From the NCBI GenBank assembly GCA_963821025.1, contig CAWGCG010000003.1, forward strand, positions 682,001-746,000: 64,000 bases of DNA, written 5' to 3'. Source of the stretch: WHSW01 sp963821025. GTDB taxonomy: Bacteria > Actinomycetota > Thermoleophilia > Solirubrobacterales > 70-9. How positions within the stretch are numbered: the stretch's first letter is position 1; the number at the start of each line of letters is the position of its first letter. The notes under the pieces were generated by a model. That model did not search any database. It worked only from the letters and a program-made list of their open reading frames with translations, and was not told the DNA's origin. A program made the position numbers and the translations under genes. This document shows positions 63,649 through 64,000 of this stretch, piece after piece.

Positions 63649-64000
63649 CGGTCCTCCTCGGTGGCCAGGGCGACGAAGCGACCGGCCGTGTCGATGGTGA
63701 CCTCGTCGATCCCGTCGGTCTCGGTGAGGCGGACATAGACGCGCTCGCCGCGCGCCGTCGGCAGGTTCTTGCCCACGTAGTCGGGGCGGATCGGGAGCTC
63801 GCGGTGGCCGCGATCGGCGAGCACCGCCAGCTGCACCCGCTGCGGTCGCCCGTAGTCGAACAGTGCGTCGATCGCCGCCCGCACCGTCCGCCCTGTGAAC
63901 AGGACGTCGTCGACGAGAACGACGGTGCGCCGGTCGAGCTCGAAGTCCAGGTGCGAGGCGTGGACGACCGGCTGGGCTCCGGGCTCGCGATTGGGAAGGT
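63645..64000 (-). CDS. pyrR: Bifunctional pyr operon regulator / uracil phosphoribosyltransferase PyrR, truncated by the window
   Basis: PyrR senses UMP/UTP and regulates the pyr genes by binding their leader RNA. It also has uracil phosphoribosyltransferase activity. The visible part (about 118 residues) has the PRPP motif VVLVDDVLFTGRTVRAA and the C-terminal RPDYVGKNLPTARGERVYVRL. The N-terminus and the operon promoter/leader lie beyond 64000, so attenuator or binding-loop structures cannot be judged. It overlaps pyrB by four bases. Confidence 0.95.
   Translation of the reverse strand, partial: LPNREPGAQPVVHASHLDFELDRRTVVLVDDVLFTGRTVRAAIDALFDYGRPQRVQLAVLADRGHRELPIRPDYVGKNLPTARGERVYVRLTETDGIDEVTIDTAGRFVALATEEDR

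Overview
The window is high-GC, densely coded DNA from an actinobacterium, most likely a deep-branching lineage such as Thermoleophilia (Solirubrobacterales or Gaiellales relatives). The placement is an inference. It rests on the actinobacterial-type integration host factor next to gmk, the MurT/GatD pair, frequent GTG/TTG starts and the order pnp-rpsO-ribF-truB-nrnA-rbfA-infB-nusA-rimP. No rRNA, tRNA, CRISPR array or prophage was seen. Apart from the first four genes, a two-component system and one small ORF, everything reads on the minus strand.

Layout. 1-3665 (+): a truncated lipid kinase, then murT, a methyltransferase and gatD with 4-base overlaps. 3715-12611 (-): dut, hflX, a transporter, dapL, dapF, miaA, miaB, an MFS transporter and a membrane cytochrome c. 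12669-20507 (-): rny, recX, recA, thpR, a phosphoesterase, an epoxide hydrolase, a frame-broken cinA and a RodZ-like protein. 20573-25304: ftsK (-), divergent from a response regulator/histidine kinase pair (+). 25535-36823 (-): a metallopeptidase, rnj, dapA, an amidase, a badly frame-broken dapB, an M16 peptidase, pnp, a DsbA-like protein, bcp and rpsO. 36897-44560 (-): ribF, truB, nrnA, rbfA, a DUF503 gene, infB, nusA and rimP. 44682-51577 (-): an accessory cluster of a pyruvyltransferase-like protein and two tandem copies of a PP-loop ATPase/glycosyltransferase fusion, then dtd and a TPR protein. 51668-64000 (-): coaBC, rpoZ, gmk, mihF and the pyrimidine operon pyrD-pyrK-carB-carA-isochorismatase-pyrC-pyrB-pyrR, which transcribes from pyrR towards pyrD.

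Main threads. DapA, DapB, DapL and DapF would make diaminopimelate for the wall that MurT/GatD amidates. The DapF has serine at both positions that are catalytic cysteines in the family. The pyr operon holds nearly the whole UMP pathway.

Most unusual is a family of 7-bp repeat arrays at gene boundaries. A four-helix-bundle gene (S23/Avd-like) between carA and carB lies on the opposite strand to its neighbours and sits between inverted arrays of the heptamer CAGTAGG. ORF-less inverted heptamer arrays lie beside coaBC, rpoZ/gmk and infB. One-sided arrays encode the tail of CarB, a stretch of the FtsK linker and the start of the isochorismatase. This looks like a small mobile-element family with non-autonomous copies.

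Caution: several genes (cinA, dapB, the M16 peptidase, the amidase, the histidine kinase, bcp, ftsK) carry frameshifts although the protein sequence on either side is conserved. Base-level sequence error is as likely as decay.
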